From the NCBI GenBank assembly GCA_028572035.1, contig JAPVWE010000023.1:1-11368 (forward strand): 11,368 bases of DNA. The letters run 5' to 3'. The stretch's first letter is position 1. Every line of letters starts with the position of its first letter. The stretch comes from Desulfobacteraceae bacterium. Its GTDB lineage: Bacteria > Desulfobacterota > DSM-4660 > Desulfatiglandales > B25-G16. This document shows positions 11,350 to 11,368 of this stretch, in pieces. Made by a program: the position numbers and the translations under genes. The notes under the pieces were generated by a model, which saw only the letters and a program-made list of their open reading frames with translations, was not told the DNA's origin and made no database searches.

Positions 11350-11368
11350 ATAGATATTATTGAATGTT

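Overview
The window is the core of a bacterial ribosomal-protein supercluster (S10 operon running into the spc operon), all on the + strand. It starts in the last 47 codons of tuf (EF-Tu). It continues rpsJ, rplC, rplD, rplW, rplB, rpsS, rplV, rpsC, rplP, rpmC, rpsQ, rplN, rplX, rplE, rpsN, rpsH, rplF, rplR, rpsE, rplO, secY and rpmJ. Every protein is full length and intact. Together they build the peptidyl-transferase and exit-tunnel regions of the large subunit (L2, L3, L4, L22, L23, L29), the 5S rRNA particle (L5, L18), the decoding and head regions of the small subunit (S3, S5, S8, S10, S14, S17, S19), and the SecY channel that docks on the tunnel exit.

Organism: a bacterium of moderately low GC, roughly 40 % by eye. 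S10 and L3 read most like Desulfobacterota (former Deltaproteobacteria), but this is recall of family sequences, not a search, and should be held loosely. L24, S14 and L36 all carry intact Cys-based zinc sites. Two departures from the usual gene order stand out: no rpmD (L30) between rpsE and rplO, and no adk, map or infA between secY and rpmJ. rpsM does not follow rpmJ within the remaining 350 bp.

Most genes are packed with 0-30 nt gaps or 1-4 nt overlaps. The exceptions are the interesting part. The larger spacers (rplW-rplB 251 bp, rplV-rpsC 80 bp, rpsQ-rplN 206 bp, rplF-rplR 89 bp, rplR-rpsE 108 bp, and the region after rpmJ) are filled with repeat-like DNA. Nearly all show degenerate tandem repeats with a 7-bp period, often followed by the reverse complement of the same heptad so that a hairpin can form. 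Two longer palindromic elements resemble MITEs: one at 2041-2183, apparently inserted in a heptad array, and one at 11167-11349 flanked by a 4-bp direct repeat. The rplF-rplR spacer has an 8-bp direct repeat bracketing the heptad array, with an in-frame ATG in each copy, so the array could add 28 codons to the start of L18.

No new enzymatic or defence system is visible. The novelty here is repeat invasion of the spacers of an essential, highly expressed operon.
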